DNA of 64,000 nucleotides, taken from the NCBI GenBank assembly GCA_028386065.3, contig JAKUCV010002041.1, positions 48,094-112,093 on the forward strand, in the 5' to 3' direction. A program made the translations under genes and the position numbers. This document shows positions 41,967 to 53,628 of the stretch, in pieces; positions within the stretch are counted from its first letter, which is position 1, and every line of letters begins with the position of its first letter. Below the pieces are notes generated by a model, which did no database searches, was not told where the DNA came from, and worked only from the letters and a program-made list of their open reading frames with translations. This stretch comes from Turnera subulata (taxonomy: Eukaryota; Streptophyta; Magnoliopsida; Malpighiales; Passifloraceae).

Positions 41967-44188
41967 TGAAACGCCCCGACCCGAATTTACCGTACACAGT
42001 AAACACGAGCCGGAACTGTGACAACCCAACCCAAAATGACTCAGCATACAGTGTATAAAACAAATATCCGGGCTCGACAACCCATAATAAAAACGATAAC
42101 AATAACACAATCGGCCCAATGGCCCAATAATAGCAAAAGTATGCACAGCGGAAGACTTTAAATAACTAACACTAACACTGTATGCGGCACATGAAAACTA
42201 TGGATCCAAGCCCGTCCAAGGGAAACGTCGCAGCCTGTCTGGAATGCATCAACCTGTACCAAAAGTAACTCATCCTACGGGATGAAAGCCCGCAGGTGAG
42301 GGGTGAGTCCGAAGTGCTCACGACAATGGAAAGACGATCAATATGGACACTAAAAATTACTCAAGTCCAAAAACAACAGTCAAACCAAAAGACTCAATTA
42401 AAAATCAATTATCCAATTTTATCTTTCCGGGCCCCGTCACTGATAAGCTAGGGTCGTACCAGGTTATCAACCTGTTCCTAGCAACAACACCAAATACAAT
42501 AACCGAGTAATAAGGCACATATTGAAGGAAATCCATCCTCACCTTGGCCGATTACTCAACTTCGGAAACTATGACCGGTCCGACGCCGGCTCCTCGGGAA
42601 ACTGCCCGATATCCAAAAACCTATACAACAAAATCATACATACACATAAATGCACATATTCGGTATGCAATGATGCCCATACTACGAAATACACTCATCC
42701 CGATTCTAATCCTTTATTATTTCCATTTATCAAAAATATTTAACCATACGTATATCCGAATATAATTCGGTACTATACTTTAATTAGAATTATTTTTCAA
42801 AATATTTTTCATAAAGTAACTATAATTTCCAAAATAATAATTACTATAATTTTCCAGACGAAAATAATATACATATTAATTTCCAGGAATTATTTTTAAG
42901 GTATATATATATTTTCCAAAATAATATTAGTTTTTCCTAAAACATTACTTAATTATTTAACCAAGTAAATATATTTATATTTTCCTGAAAATACTAGAAT
43001 TATTTAGATCATAATTTTCTCAAGGTAATTATATTTTTTTTCAGATTTTAGTTAGATTCCAGAAATTATAATTACATATTTACATATATATATAAAAAGA
43101 AATCTGGGCTGGGCTGGACAGGACCAAGCCCAGGCAATGCACAGTGCAAGCCCAAACCCGGCCCAACACCCAAGCCCAAGCCCACGGTAACCCACAACCC
43201 AACAGAAACTCGCGACCCGGAAAACACACAGGTCGAAGGATTCGGGTCTGCTCACCTCGACGGGTTGTGCAGCCGCGGCGGCGACACGGTTCAAGGCAGG
43301 AGATGGCCAGCACTCCCACAGCAGCGGTGGTTGCAGGCGACACCACGGACGGTGGCAGCTCGGCGCGGCGACGTCGGCGCGAGGCGGCAGCCTGGGTTGA
43401 AGTAGATCCGTCGGGTCCTCGGCGGGTCAACGGCGCGTCAGGGGGCTTCAGGCGGTGGAACGCGACGGAGACGACTTGGTTCAGCTCGCGACGCCGTGAG
43501 GAACACCAGGGTGGCGGCGGTGCGTCGAGAGTCGCCGGGGAACGTGTCCTGGTGCACAGTAACGGGGCGCGGCCGGGTGACGATGAACAGTTTTTTTCTC
43601 TCTTTTTTTTCCCATTTTCTTTCATTTTCCTCTTTTTCCTATTTTCTTCTCTTTTTCTCCGATTTTTCAGTAATTATTTTTTCCTTTTCTTCTTTTTTTT
43701 TCTTTCATTTCCTTTTCCTTTTTCCCTCTTTTCTGTATTTTTTTCTGTTTCCTTTTTTTTCTTTTTTTTTCTTTTTTTCTTCTTTTTCTTTTCTTTTCTC
43801 TCTTTTCTTTTTTTTTTCTCTTCTCCTCTCTTCTTCTTCTGGTTTCCTTTCTTTTATAAACCGGAAAAATCACTGTTCAACCTGTGATTTACTGTGCAGA
43901 ATGTGATTAACCAATAATACAGGCGGGTCCGATCCGGACCAGAAAATAACAGATACCTCCTTAATTATTTTCCGGTGTGATTTTTCGAGAAATTCCGAAA
44001 CCCGAAAAATACCAACTTAGTTCCGAAAAATTCACGGGAAAATCACGAGCGCGGGAAAACCTTCGATTTCGAAAAACGACTCCCGTTTTGCCTTGAATTA
44101 ATTACCCAAGATTAATTCAACAGTAAATCACGGTAAATAGACTTTTACAGTCCGGTAAAAATCCAAAATTTTTACCCGGGCTGTTACA
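41967..44188 (-). repeat. 5' LTR of LARD-2 (2222 bp, with deletions)
   Basis: Same ends as the left LTR. It lacks about 370 bp between 42479 and 42480 (the block with GGGATAGACATCCC dyads) and about 155 bp near 42856. The remaining sequence aligns closely to 36795-39532. Confidence 0.92.
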
Positions 44189-44193
44189 TATCT

Positions 44194-45024
44194 AATAATA
44201 TTAATATTTTATAAATACTTTAAAATATTATTACATCATGATTCTATAATTTATAATTTTATTAAATATTTAAAAAAATTTAATTATGTTTTTGTTTGCT
44301 TAAAAGATACAAACTCCAACTAATTTATGTGACTTGTTAGAATTAATAGGTTAACCCGAGGATCAACCCAAACTAACATGATTGTAAATGGTTCGATACG
44401 ATACAACACAATTATTAGATAAGTTGGATTGGGTTGAGGAATCAGAACATGTTTACCTATGACAACAAATATAGTGCTTGCTTGCTTTTTGTAGAGGCTT
44501 TTTGTAGAGGTTAATGGCTTGTAGTGGAGAGGGAGTGTGGGGTTTTTTTATTCCATTCTTATAGATAAAATCTTTTATTCTTTTTTTTCTAGGTTATGAA
44601 TGTAAATGTTCCACTAATTTTTTTCTAATATATCTCTCCTTGGTGCATGGCTATGAAATTTATTTTTTATTATTTTTGTACCCATTTTGTATCTTTATTT
44701 ACTCGCGTTTGTTTCTTTAATTTATAACCTTCAATTGTTTTAGTGTGGAGTTAATAAATTTCTCCTTATTTTTACTTTGCAAAATTTACGTTCACCTTTT
44801 TTATTGATATTAATTACTTTCTCTTCATTTCTATAATTTATATTTTATTAATATTAATAATATTGAAAATGAAGAGAAATATTTTTTCCTTCATTACTAT
44901 AAGATGATAACTGTAAATAAGAGAAAGTCCATCTTCAAGATTTATTTAGAATTTATACTTGTAAATAATGATTTTGTGCACCATTTTTTTTTTAACTTAA
45001 TTATTCACCTACATATTCAACGTT
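44194..45024. other. AT-rich intergenic stretch
   Basis: No gene, no repeat shared with the rest of the window. Continues the sequence left of 36790 as the pre-insertion site of LARD-2. Confidence 0.5.
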
Positions 45025-45234
45025 CTATTTGATGACTTGCTCGGCAGCCCGTTGTCTTTTGAATCTCAAGAGGATGGCAGTAGTTAAATATGAAATGATA
45101 CAAGAAATTGTGGCTGCTGAGGAAAATGATGCAGAAGAGCTAGTTATTTTTTCATAAATTGGAAATGTTGGCTCTTTACGGTCTCCCAGGCCTGGCTTGC
45201 TTTCACTTGGGAAAATGTGCATTAATGTTTCCAT
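45025..45234 (-). CDS. Small ORF with one membrane-like segment
   Basis: 69 codons from ATG 45234, with an in-frame TAA about 18 bases upstream. A polar N-terminal half is followed by a Ser/Ala-rich hydrophobic stretch (SAATISCIISYLTTAILL) and a basic tail (RFKRQRAAEQVIK). That would fit a tail-anchored or single-pass small protein. It sits in a region without identified transposon sequence. There is no homologue I recognise and it may be chance. Confidence 0.25.
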   Translation of the reverse strand: METLMHIFPSESKPGLGDRKEPTFPIYEKITSSSASFSSAATISCIISYLTTAILLRFKRQRAAEQVIK

Positions 45235-46579
45235 GTTTGTGGGGAAGTGTTAGTGAAAGAATGCCCCAAAGATGACGTTTCTTCAGCAGGAGTCATTTGG
45301 GCACCAAAGCTTGAGGTGGTGGACTTGACAGAAGAAAAGAGATAAATGGTGCTGCTGGGAAGGAAACCTTAATGATACTTAACTAAAATTGTTCACAGAG
45401 ACAGTATATATCACAGATTCTTTCTCATCTGTCTTTACACTCCAAAACTTCCACCACTACCTACTTCCCAGTTCAGACATCTGTACCTGTAAAGTTACCA
45501 TGGTTTCCCATTTTGTTTCAAGAAAAAGGTCATTTTTGTACTCCTACTTGATGAATTAGGCTGATCCATTTTTCCAGAGGTCAACCTATTCCTGATTCAG
45601 GTTGACAAGTTAATTCCCGAGAAAACTATGGTTGTGAACCGATTTTTCTCAGGAACCATAGTGAAAATCCTGACGAGACAGTAAAGAGGGCAAGACAAAA
45701 AGAATTACCCCGATTATCCCAATGCTTCAACAAAGAAAAATATCTTCCCTTAGTGGCTTGAATCCAGTAATTATAACTCGTTGTAGTCTTGCAGAAAACT
45801 GAAGCTGGTGATGTTGGAAAGCATGTACGCTCGGAGAATCCAATATATGATTATTTTTTCCCCACCATGCAAAGACGCCAGTGGTGATCTCCCGATGAGG
45901 AGGGAACAATACCTGTAACTAAAAATATCTTCTTCCCCCAAAATCAGTGTCTTGAATCCACTACATAATAACTCGTTGCATTTTGTCAGGGTCATGAAAT
46001 GATATTGGAAAGCATGGCCCCTCGAAGAACCCAGCATATGCTTCTCCAACGAACACAACATCCTCTGACAAGCTGTTTTTTTGGTGCCGACACCAGACAT
46101 ATAGCGGAGACTTTTATCACCCTCGGTTAAAGCCGGGGAAACTGATGACAAAGATGCCCGGCATCGGTTTCTTGAACTTTGCTCCCAAAACCTTTCCACC
46201 ATGAGCCACCAAGCTCTTCAGGAATTGCAATCAGTGACTCGCTCCATAGAAACTCTTCCTCTGGGACCCCTCGAGCTGGAAATCCTTGCAGAGTTGGACG
46301 GATTATTAACTGCAATGCAACGAACCTGGGAGATGACACTCCCAATCAAAGATGCAGGTCCAGACCCAATTTCCCCGAAGGCATCTTTTGAGGAGCTGAA
46401 CTCACAAAGAGCTGCACTTAAGGACTAGTACGCAAAGCTGGTGGAGGAAAAAGAGTTCCCGCAGGATCAACTACAAACAGTTTGAAAAGGGCGAAAAGAA
46501 ATGTGGTTGCCTTGAAGGATGATGAATTTAAGGAGCTGGTTCTACATTGCAGAACCTGAAAGCCAGAATAGCATCTCCT
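45235..46579 (+). other. Low-coding region with a coiled-coil-like fragment
   Basis: Two similar stretches (about 45735-45845 and 45930-46035), each with TATCTTC...GAATCCA and TGGAAAGCATG, look like a diverged direct duplication. At about 46140-46428 a plus-strand frame reads DARHRFLELC, then MSHQALQELQSVTRSIETLP and ELEILAELDGLLTAMQ, stopping at 46428 with similar charged sequence continuing past the stop. It resembles the helical C-terminal part of transposon-derived plant proteins, but I cannot name it. Confidence 0.3.
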
Positions 46580-46704
46580 TGTTAGTTTCTGAAAACAAAG
46601 ATCACGAAGTCAAAATTTCCTTTTGATCAGGAAACTAAGGACCAAAAGAAACACAACGAGATTGTGATAAACACGGAAAGATCCCTGAAAGATATCCAAA
46701 GATC

Positions 46705-48444
46705 ACCAAAAGATGGTAAAAAAGTTTTTCTTGTCCCTTCACTTTTTTGTTTTCGCATTTGTTGTCCCTCTTCCTTTTTTTTTCACTCTTCATGTCCCTG
46801 AACTCTCATTTTACCGGGCCACCATGTCCTTTTGACCCCCAGCAGCCGGTTGGGAGCTGTGGCGCTGACACGTGTCCGTGGGGCCCACTCCATCTGATTC
46901 TATTTTTTTTTCTCTTTCTTTCCTATTTTTTATTTTTCGAAAATCCTTTATTGTATTAGGCTTTTTAATAAATAGAAGAGAAAAAAAAAAAGAAAAAAAA
47001 GAATCACTAACACTCTCCTCCCCAATCCTCCACCGCCACCGCTCCCACCACCACTAACACTCTCCCTCTCCTTTCTTTTCCTCTCTTTTCCTTTCTTCTT
47101 TTCTCCCCGAGCCATCTCCCTCCTTCTTCTTTGTTTTCTTTTATTTCTTTTTTCCTTCTTCCTCCTTCCGCCCGGCGACACGCTGCCACTTCTCTTCTTT
47201 TACCAACACGCCAACACCACCTTTTGTAGCTTATCTTCTTCTTCCTTGTTTCACCGGTGTTGCTGAGCAATTGCAGGTGATAGGGAGTTGCTCATGGAGG
47301 CTCACGGCGCGTGCGACGAGTTCTAGAGGCTTGTTCGGGTCGCCGCTTCCATTTACTTTCAGTAAGCCACGGTTTTCTCCTCCTTCATTCTCTCGAGCCG
47401 CCACGCCCTCGCTCGTGCAGAAGTCCCGCCACCACATCGAGGAGGGAACCACGACTTGTGCGTGGTCGGGGAGGCCTCGAGGAGTCGTGCTGCTGCTGCT
47501 TCTTGCTGGGTAAGTCGCTGTGGCCTTCTCCTCTTCTCTTCCTTTCCTTTTTCCTTCCGTTCTGGCTTTTTGGAGATTAATCGGGTTGTTTGTTGGGTGT
47601 CGGTGTGTGTGGATTTGAAGTCGGATCGTGTGTGTGGTGTCTGTTTTGTTTTTTGGCGGTGGTCGTGGGTGTTGTCGAGCTACTGGTGTGGCTGTGATGG
47701 TGTTGGTGCGTTCTGGCTGGATCTGGTGTTTCGGCGGTGGATCTTATGTCGTGGTGCTCGGGTTGCTGTTCTTTGGTGTTGTTGGTGATTTTTCGGGTGG
47801 AGATTTGCCTTGCACGGGTTGTTTCGGGGTTGATGCGTTCGGACATGGTGGTCGGAGGCCCGCCACGGAGCCGTCGTCGTAGTAGAACTCGTAGTTGCCG
47901 GGGTGGCTGGTGAAGCTTCGGCAGTGTTGTTGTCGGGGTTGGCGTTGGTGCTGGTGCCGCGGAGGAGGACGACGGGGTCGAAGGGGGAGTGGTCGCCGGT
48001 GTGGTGGCGGGCGCGGCGGAAGCGGAAAGTGCAAGAAAAATTGAAATCCTTCACTGACCATATGCACTTCCCTGCATGACTCGACATCACCGTCACTAAA
48101 TCGGGTTGGAAAGAAAGAAAGAATACAATAAAGGATTTCCGAAAGTGGTTTTTTTTTTCTTTTTTTCTCTTCTATTTATTAAAAAGCCTAATACAATAAA
48201 GGATTTCCGAAAAATAAAAAATAGGAAAGAAAGAGAAAAAAGAAAAATAGAATCAGCTGGAGTGGGCCCTACGGACACGTGTCAGCGCCACAGCTCCCAA
48301 CCGGCTGCTGGGGGTCAAAAGGACATGGTAGCCCGGTAAAATGAGAGTTCAGGGACATGAAGAGTGAAAAAAAAGGAAGAGGGACAACAAATACGAAAAC
48401 AAAAAAGTGAAGGGACAAGAAAAACTTTTTTACCACCAAAAGAT
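46705..48444. mobile_element. MULE-2: non-autonomous Mutator-like element, 10-bp target duplication
   Basis: Element 46715-48434, flanked by the perfect repeat ACCAAAAGAT (46705-46714 and 48435-48444). Terminal inverted repeats of about 280 bp (46715 to about 46990; about 48155 to 48434) start GGTAAAAAAGTTTTTCTTG and are roughly 96% identical by eye. They share blocks such as CAGCAGCCGGTTGGGAGCTG and GCGCTGACACGTGTCCGT. Long, similar TIRs and an 8-11 bp duplication define a MULE. There is no transposase. It inserted into the left LTR of the TRIM-like element. Confidence 0.88.
46991..48154. other. GC-rich cargo of MULE-2
   Basis: CT-rich then G/T-rich sequence with overlapping open frames on both strands (for example 47456-47788 plus, 47680-48096 and 47744-48067 minus). 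No domain recognised. The minus strand has an APPEAL of gene sequence near 47880-47850 (GNYEFYYDDGSVAGLRPP), which could be a captured exon. A GTAAGT at 47509 after a GC-rich open stretch resembles a plant 5' splice site. It is likely gene-derived, from an unknown source. Confidence 0.4.
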
Positions 48445-49141
48445 GGCAGCTGAAATTGCAAACCCTTACATACACAATCCTACTAGTATTTATAGACCAT
48501 ACTTATGTTTCCCAAGTGACACACGTTTTAAGGTTGCCCCCACCACTATTACATACATAATTCTCAAAATATCAACTTTTTCTAGATAGTTCTCAAAAGA
48601 TCTACCTATTTTGTTCCAAGATAGATAATTATCATGACTTTGATTCTTGTTTTTCCGGATCAACAAGCAAAAGGATCAATTCTAACACTCCCTTGAAGCT
48701 TTTGCTTGAAATCCTTCTAAGCTGTAAAACATGTTGCAATCTTCTTAGCTTCAAACAACTTCTTGCAAGCGAATTCCAACCATACATAGAATTTCTAACA
48801 AAATGTAAGACTAAATTTCAGGTCCGTTAGATCATAGCAGTCCGCTACCATGTTAGTTTCTGAAAACAAAGATCACAAAGACAGAATACACGATAGAGTT
48901 CCCAAAAGATATCCAAAGATCATCAAAAGATCCTACTAGTATTTATAGGCCATACTTATATTCCCAATTGATACCCATTAAGCTTGCGTCTACCACTAAT
49001 TCAAAGACCTCTACATAATTCTCAAAATATCAGTTTTTTCTAGATATTCCTCAAAAGATCTTCTTATTTTGATTGAAGATAATTATCACGACTTTATTTT
49101 TTGTTTTTCTCGATCAACAAGCAAAAGGATCAATTCTAACA

Positions 49142-50053
49142 GTCCTCCTCCATGAACACTCTCTTCGATTTCATTGTCAAAAACTTTAGACCCTAAAACG
49201 AACATTTGGCCCCATTCTACTGCTGGGAAAGAGAATCAACATGGCTCTTACTGGGGAAGTCAAACTAAGCAGCCATTCCTGTGGCAATGCAAATTATTAC
49301 TTCTGTTTTACCAATGCTAAGTATAGGATTAAAAAAAAAATGTTAAAGGATAAGACATGCCCGAGGAAAAAAAAGAAGAGAAAAGAAAAGAAGAGAGAAC
49401 GGAAATTCTCATTCATTTTGCATACTAGTAAAACTAGTACACACCCCGTGAAATACACGGGCATGCACATTGGTTTGGTTATATTACAATTACAATTTTG
49501 TGTACTAATTAATATTATTTAAACAAATATTTTTATTTTTAAAAGAGTAAATTAAAATATAGAATATCTTATCATATTAATAAAAAAATTTCAAAAAAAA
49601 TTCTTTGATAATTACACAATATACTAATATTTATTTTTATGTAAAAATTAAAACTAATAATTAATTAAATAAATAAAATAATACATGATAAATAATGATG
49701 AAGATGAATCAATTTGAAAAAACTTACTCTCAAAATCTTGTCATCTTATCATTATTTAAAAAAATAAAAAAAACTATATAAGAATAACCAAGATAAAATT
49801 TGATGTTGTGCAAAAAGAGATGTATGGATCTACAACTTGGGGCTGCCACCGACTTTCTTCCGGCGGTGAGCCCCCACCAAAATTTCTTTCAACTAGCTAG
49901 TTTTTTCTTTTTTGTTTTTAGTTTCGTTGGTTTACTCCCACTTTTTGTGTGTTTAGTTTCACTTTTTGTGAGTTTGTTTCTCTCCTTCTGGAGTTTTCTC
50001 ATCTTTTTTGGTGTTTCAAATAAGACTATAGGAGCCAAAAGTCATGGAGGAAG
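49142..50053. other. AT-rich intergenic stretch
   Basis: No gene recognised. A-rich and (GAAAA)-type runs at about 49365-49400. It ends at GGAAG (50049-50053), the target duplication of LARD-3. Confidence 0.5.
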
Positions 50054-50339
50054 TGATATTGCTATCAATAATCTAGGGTTTTTTTCTCTGTTATTACTAT
50101 ATATCCCTTTTTACAAGTAGATCTCTATGCTATTTATATCTCCTTTACCCTAAATCTAAAGGTTTATATCTATCCGTACCATTCCCATCGAATGGTGCCC
50201 AATCGTCCATCTGGTCCGTGCTATCCAGCTGTCCGCACGTGCTGGCTTCCCGACCACTCCAGGTCTGTTTGGCCCAATTTCTCCATTTGGCCTCTGTGGC
50301 CCATTTATTATATAGTTGACCTTTTGACCTATCCCACCA
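50054..50339 (-). repeat. 3' LTR of LARD-3
   Basis: Plus-strand ends TGATATTGCTATC and CTATCCCACCA. Near-identical to 60892-61175, differing at about a dozen positions by eye. Confidence 0.9.
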
Positions 50340-52029
50340 ATAGCCCCTCAAGTGAGGAGTTAGGTGTCTTTTGGCGTGCCATTTAACTCACGTGACCCTT
50401 CACTTGCTTATGACTTCTTCCTTCCCAATAGTTTCTAAATTTTCCCAGCGGTTTCTTTCTTTTCCCGAACGGTTCGTTTGCAACTTGGTTTTTGTGTCAT
50501 CCTCATCAACTGACCGGTGTATGCGGTTACAAGTATAAGTTTTTAACTTCCTTGCACGTGCATTTCAGGTTCCAGACCACTGATTGGGTCTGTTGTTCTT
50601 TCTACTTCTTTGTAGTCGCATTTCAGATTCTGGACCACTGTGCGGATCCTTGGTTCTATGTATCTTCAGCGTGTTGGCAGCATTGCTTCAGGGTTTAGCC
50701 CCCTAGTTGTCTTCAGGTTTCCAGCCACTCCGGGGTCATGCCTTCTACACGTCATTATTTGGTTCATGGCATTATTCAGGGTTCAACTCAAGATTTGTCT
50801 CCAGGTTTCCGTCCATTCCAAGGACTATGCCTTCTGCACAGATTGAGGGTGTCGTTCCGGGTTCAGCCCCCTGTCTACTTTTAGGTTCTCGTCCACTCTA
50901 GGGATCATGCTTTCTACGCATCGTTAGCATTATTCGGGGTTCAACTCTCGGTCTGCCTCCGGGTTTCCGTCCACTACAGAGATCATGCCTTCTGCATGTC
51001 TTTAATTATTATTCAGGGTTCAACCCCCTACTTGTATTCAGATTCCTGACCATTCCTTAGGTCATGTCTTATATACGTCTTCCGCTAGTTGATATGCCGA
51101 GTGCCACTTTTCTAGGCTTTTCGTACTACCCGTGCATGATCGCTACCGCTAAAGTTCCAGATCAATCATTGAGGGTTTACTTTGTTTTATCATTTGGGTT
51201 CCAGACCCTTCATTGAGGGTTTATTTTATTAACCACTCAGCGGGGACTTTAAAAGAAATTTATAGCTCCTCAGCTGCTCGGTTGTTGCTATGTTTGGCAC
51301 TTCTTCGCCAAGCTTTCGGACCTCTAATGAGCTATTTTCACCCTTAGGGTTCCAGACCCTAACTGGAGGGGATTTGGATTTGTAAGTTTGAATGTTCGGC
51401 CATTCTTCACCGAACCATCGGAAATATAAGGGCTATTCTAAACCCTTAGTGTTCCAGACCCTTCGTTGAGGGTTCACTATACTTGGCAATTCTTCACCAA
51501 GTCTTCGGGCCTCTAACGGGCAATTTTTTGCCCTTAAGGTTCCTGACCCCACCTTGAGGGTTTACTATGCTTGGCCATTATTCACCAAGCCTTCGGAACT
51601 TTGATGGGCAATTGTACTCCTTGAAGATTATGAACCCTACCTTGAGGGTTTTGTCACATTAGAGTGCTTGGCCATTACTCACCAAGCCTTCGAAACTTTG
51701 ACGGGAAATTGTACACCCTTATAGTTCCGTACCCTAATTGTAGGGCCTTTGTACGTTTGAATGTTCGGCCACCGAACCTTCAGACGTCTAACGGGAAACT
51801 CTACGCCCTTAAGGTTCCTGACCCTTCATCGCGGGTTCACTTAAACATATTGAAGAATTGGGTTGCCCATGTGACCAATTCCCCTTATGCCTGGTAATTC
51901 TTCACCGAGCCCCCGGGCCTCTAACAGACTATTATTCACCCTTAGGGTTCCGGGCCCTTCATCGAGGATTTATTTTTATTTCTATCAATAGGATCTTGGA
52001 CCCCGTAAGGGTTCAATTTATGTTTATTA
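50340..52029 (-). other. LARD-3 interior, degenerate GGTTCCxGACCC repeats
   Basis: Non-coding. Words such as GGTTCCAGACCCT, CTTCGGACCTCTAA and TTGAGGGTTT recur at irregular spacing. Phrases around CTTGGCCATTCTTCACCAAGCCTTCGG recur at about 51295, 51400, 51485, 51570 and 51665, an irregular higher-order repeat. Confidence 0.5.
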
Positions 52030-52595
52030 TTCCGGACCCTTCATTGAGGGTTTGTTTTTGCTCTTATCATTAGGATCCAGGATACTCATAAGGATTTATT
52101 TCACTATTCTGAACCATTCACTGAGGGTTTGTTTTTATTCCCCATCTTTGGGATCTCGGACCCTCATAAAGGTTTAATTTGTTTCATTATTCCGGACCCT
52201 TCATTGAGGGTTTGTTTTTATTCCCATCTTTAGGATCCCGGACCCCGTAAAGGTTTGATATTCACTTATTATTCCGGACCCTTCATTAAGGGTTTGTTTT
52301 TATTCCCATCTTTGGGATCCTGGACCCCCGTAAGGGTTTGATATTCACTTATTTTTCCGGAGCCTTCATTGAGGGTTTGTTTTTATTCCCATCTTTGGGA
52401 TCCCAGACCCCGTAAGGGTTTGATATTCACTTACTATTCTGGACCCTTCATTGAGGGTTTGTTTTTATTCCCATCTTTGGGATCCCGGACCCCCATAAGG
52501 GTTTGATATTCACTTACTATTCCTGACCCTTCATTGAGGGTTTGTTTTTATTCCCATCTTTAGGATCCCGGACCCTCATAAGGGTTTAATTTATT
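52030..52595 (-). repeat. 80-84-bp tandem array in LARD-3
   Basis: Seven units, each with TCCGGACCCTTCATTGAGGG, then TTTGTTTTTATTCCCATC and GGATCCCGGACCCC. Unit landmarks fall near 52031, 52110, 52191, 52273, 52355, 52439 and 52521. The central units are the most alike; edge units are degenerate. Confidence 0.8.
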
Positions 52596-53504
52596 TTATT
52601 TGTAAGGCCATTTTTTTTGTAGACCCTTGGTCTATTCGTTGAGGGTTCGGGACACTGAGGGGAGCTCATTATTCTGCTCACACTGCAGTCCGACCTCTTT
52701 AGCATTTTTTCCTTCGAGGTTGCAATGCGATGTTGTGCGAATGATTTTACTAAGTATGCAAATGCAAATATGACTACATGAACCTAGTTATGAGTGAATG
52801 TAATGAACATAAGGAATGTTTTCCTTATTTGTCATTTTCCCACAGTTGTCTGTATCCTCGCCTTTGGATTTCTTCCCGTCCACACAGGATTCGTACTGCT
52901 CATTGGCATTCTTTGGTCACTTGTTGTGACTTTGGTTTTTATGCCTCTATGGGCATTAGACCTTTTCGTACTATGCAATTCGCTTGAGTAGCGGAAGTCC
53001 TCTTCGGACTTTGCGATGGTTCCTTTACTAAGGTAAGCATGTGGATTCACTTGATATCAAGAACACTGATTTGTGCTTCGGCACTCCCTGGACAATTCTT
53101 GCTTTGTGGAATTTGTTGGGGCTTTTTGCATTGCTCGGCACTCTTTGGCCTTTGCGTTTTATGAACCCTTTTTAAGCCTTGGTGCTTTATGAATCCTAGG
53201 GGGCCATATGCATCTCACGGTACCTTGCTCTTAAGTTTCCTCCTTATGGTTCCCATGGGTAGTAAACTCAGCCTTGTCTGCTTTCCTTGTGACCTTCTAG
53301 GTTACCTCTTGGTGTTCGTTAGTGCTATGCATGTATTGGGCGGTTGTTCTTACCTTTGTTGATTTTTGACCGTTGGTTGGGTATCTCATCTTCCCGGCAG
53401 TTATTTCCATATGGAGGATTCTTGACTTCTTATAACAGGATTCCTTCTCCCTTTTAGTTGGTGTTCTGCTCCTTGTTGTAAGCTCCTTCTTCGAACTACT
53501 TCTT

Positions 53505-53628
53505 GCTTTAATTAAAGCGATGTGTGTTGTTTATGTTGCTTTGGTTGATTCTTTGGCCTTTTCTCCGCAGGTGTCCGACCTCTCATGAGGGTTCCTTTCA
53601 CCAAACATCATCTTGCTTTAATTAAAGC
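53505..53628. repeat. 110-bp repeat bounded by palindrome GCTTTAATTAAAGC
   Basis: The 14-bp perfect palindrome GCTTTAATTAAAGC occurs at 53505 and 53615, one 110-bp unit apart. In the second duplication copy it occurs three times (56369, 56479, 56589), so the unit was gained or lost once after the large duplication. Confidence 0.75.

Larger units (their letters stand above)
36790..44193 (-). mobile_element. LARD-2: complete non-autonomous LTR element, Tekay/Del-like ends
   Basis: Two long LTRs (36795-39532 and 41967-44188) flank a 2434-bp interior. The perfect target duplication TATCT is at 36790-36794 and 44189-44193. Orientation is minus: LTRs read TGTAACAGCCCGG...GGGGCGTTTCA. Next to the right LTR is a Met-type primer-binding site. 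Next to the left LTR, on the minus strand, is GGGGACGAAATTCTTTTTAAGG, the 3' signature of Tekay/Del-type chromoviruses. Gag and pol are absent. The interior instead has two plus-strand (antisense) ORF units. LTR identity in aligned parts is about 98-99% by eye, so it is young. Confidence 0.92.
46580..49141 (-). mobile_element. TRIM-like miniature LTR element, split by MULE-2
   Basis: LTRs at 46580-48687 (about 380 bp once MULE-2 is removed) and 48851-49141 (291 bp) flank only 163 bp. The LTRs have inverted ends TGTTAG/CTAACA. Orientation is minus: next to the right LTR the minus strand reads TGGTAGCGGAC (primer-binding-site-like), and next to the left LTR it reads TCAAGGGAG (polypurine tract). 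Flanks are CTCCT and GTCCT, a near-matching target duplication. The interior has no coding sequence. The LTRs have diverged clearly (indels and many substitutions), so this is older than MULE-2. Confidence 0.65.

Noticed and set aside
47680..48096. 138-codon minus-strand frame in MULE-2.
   Set aside because: Overlaps other frames of similar length on both strands in GC-rich DNA and has biased His/Thr/Pro composition, so it is not listed as a gene, though part of it may derive from a captured exon.
52778..52987. Membrane-like small frames (52778-52991) repeated at 55642-55855.
   Set aside because: Their apparent conservation is due to the recent tandem duplication; they lie in non-coding LARD-3 interior.
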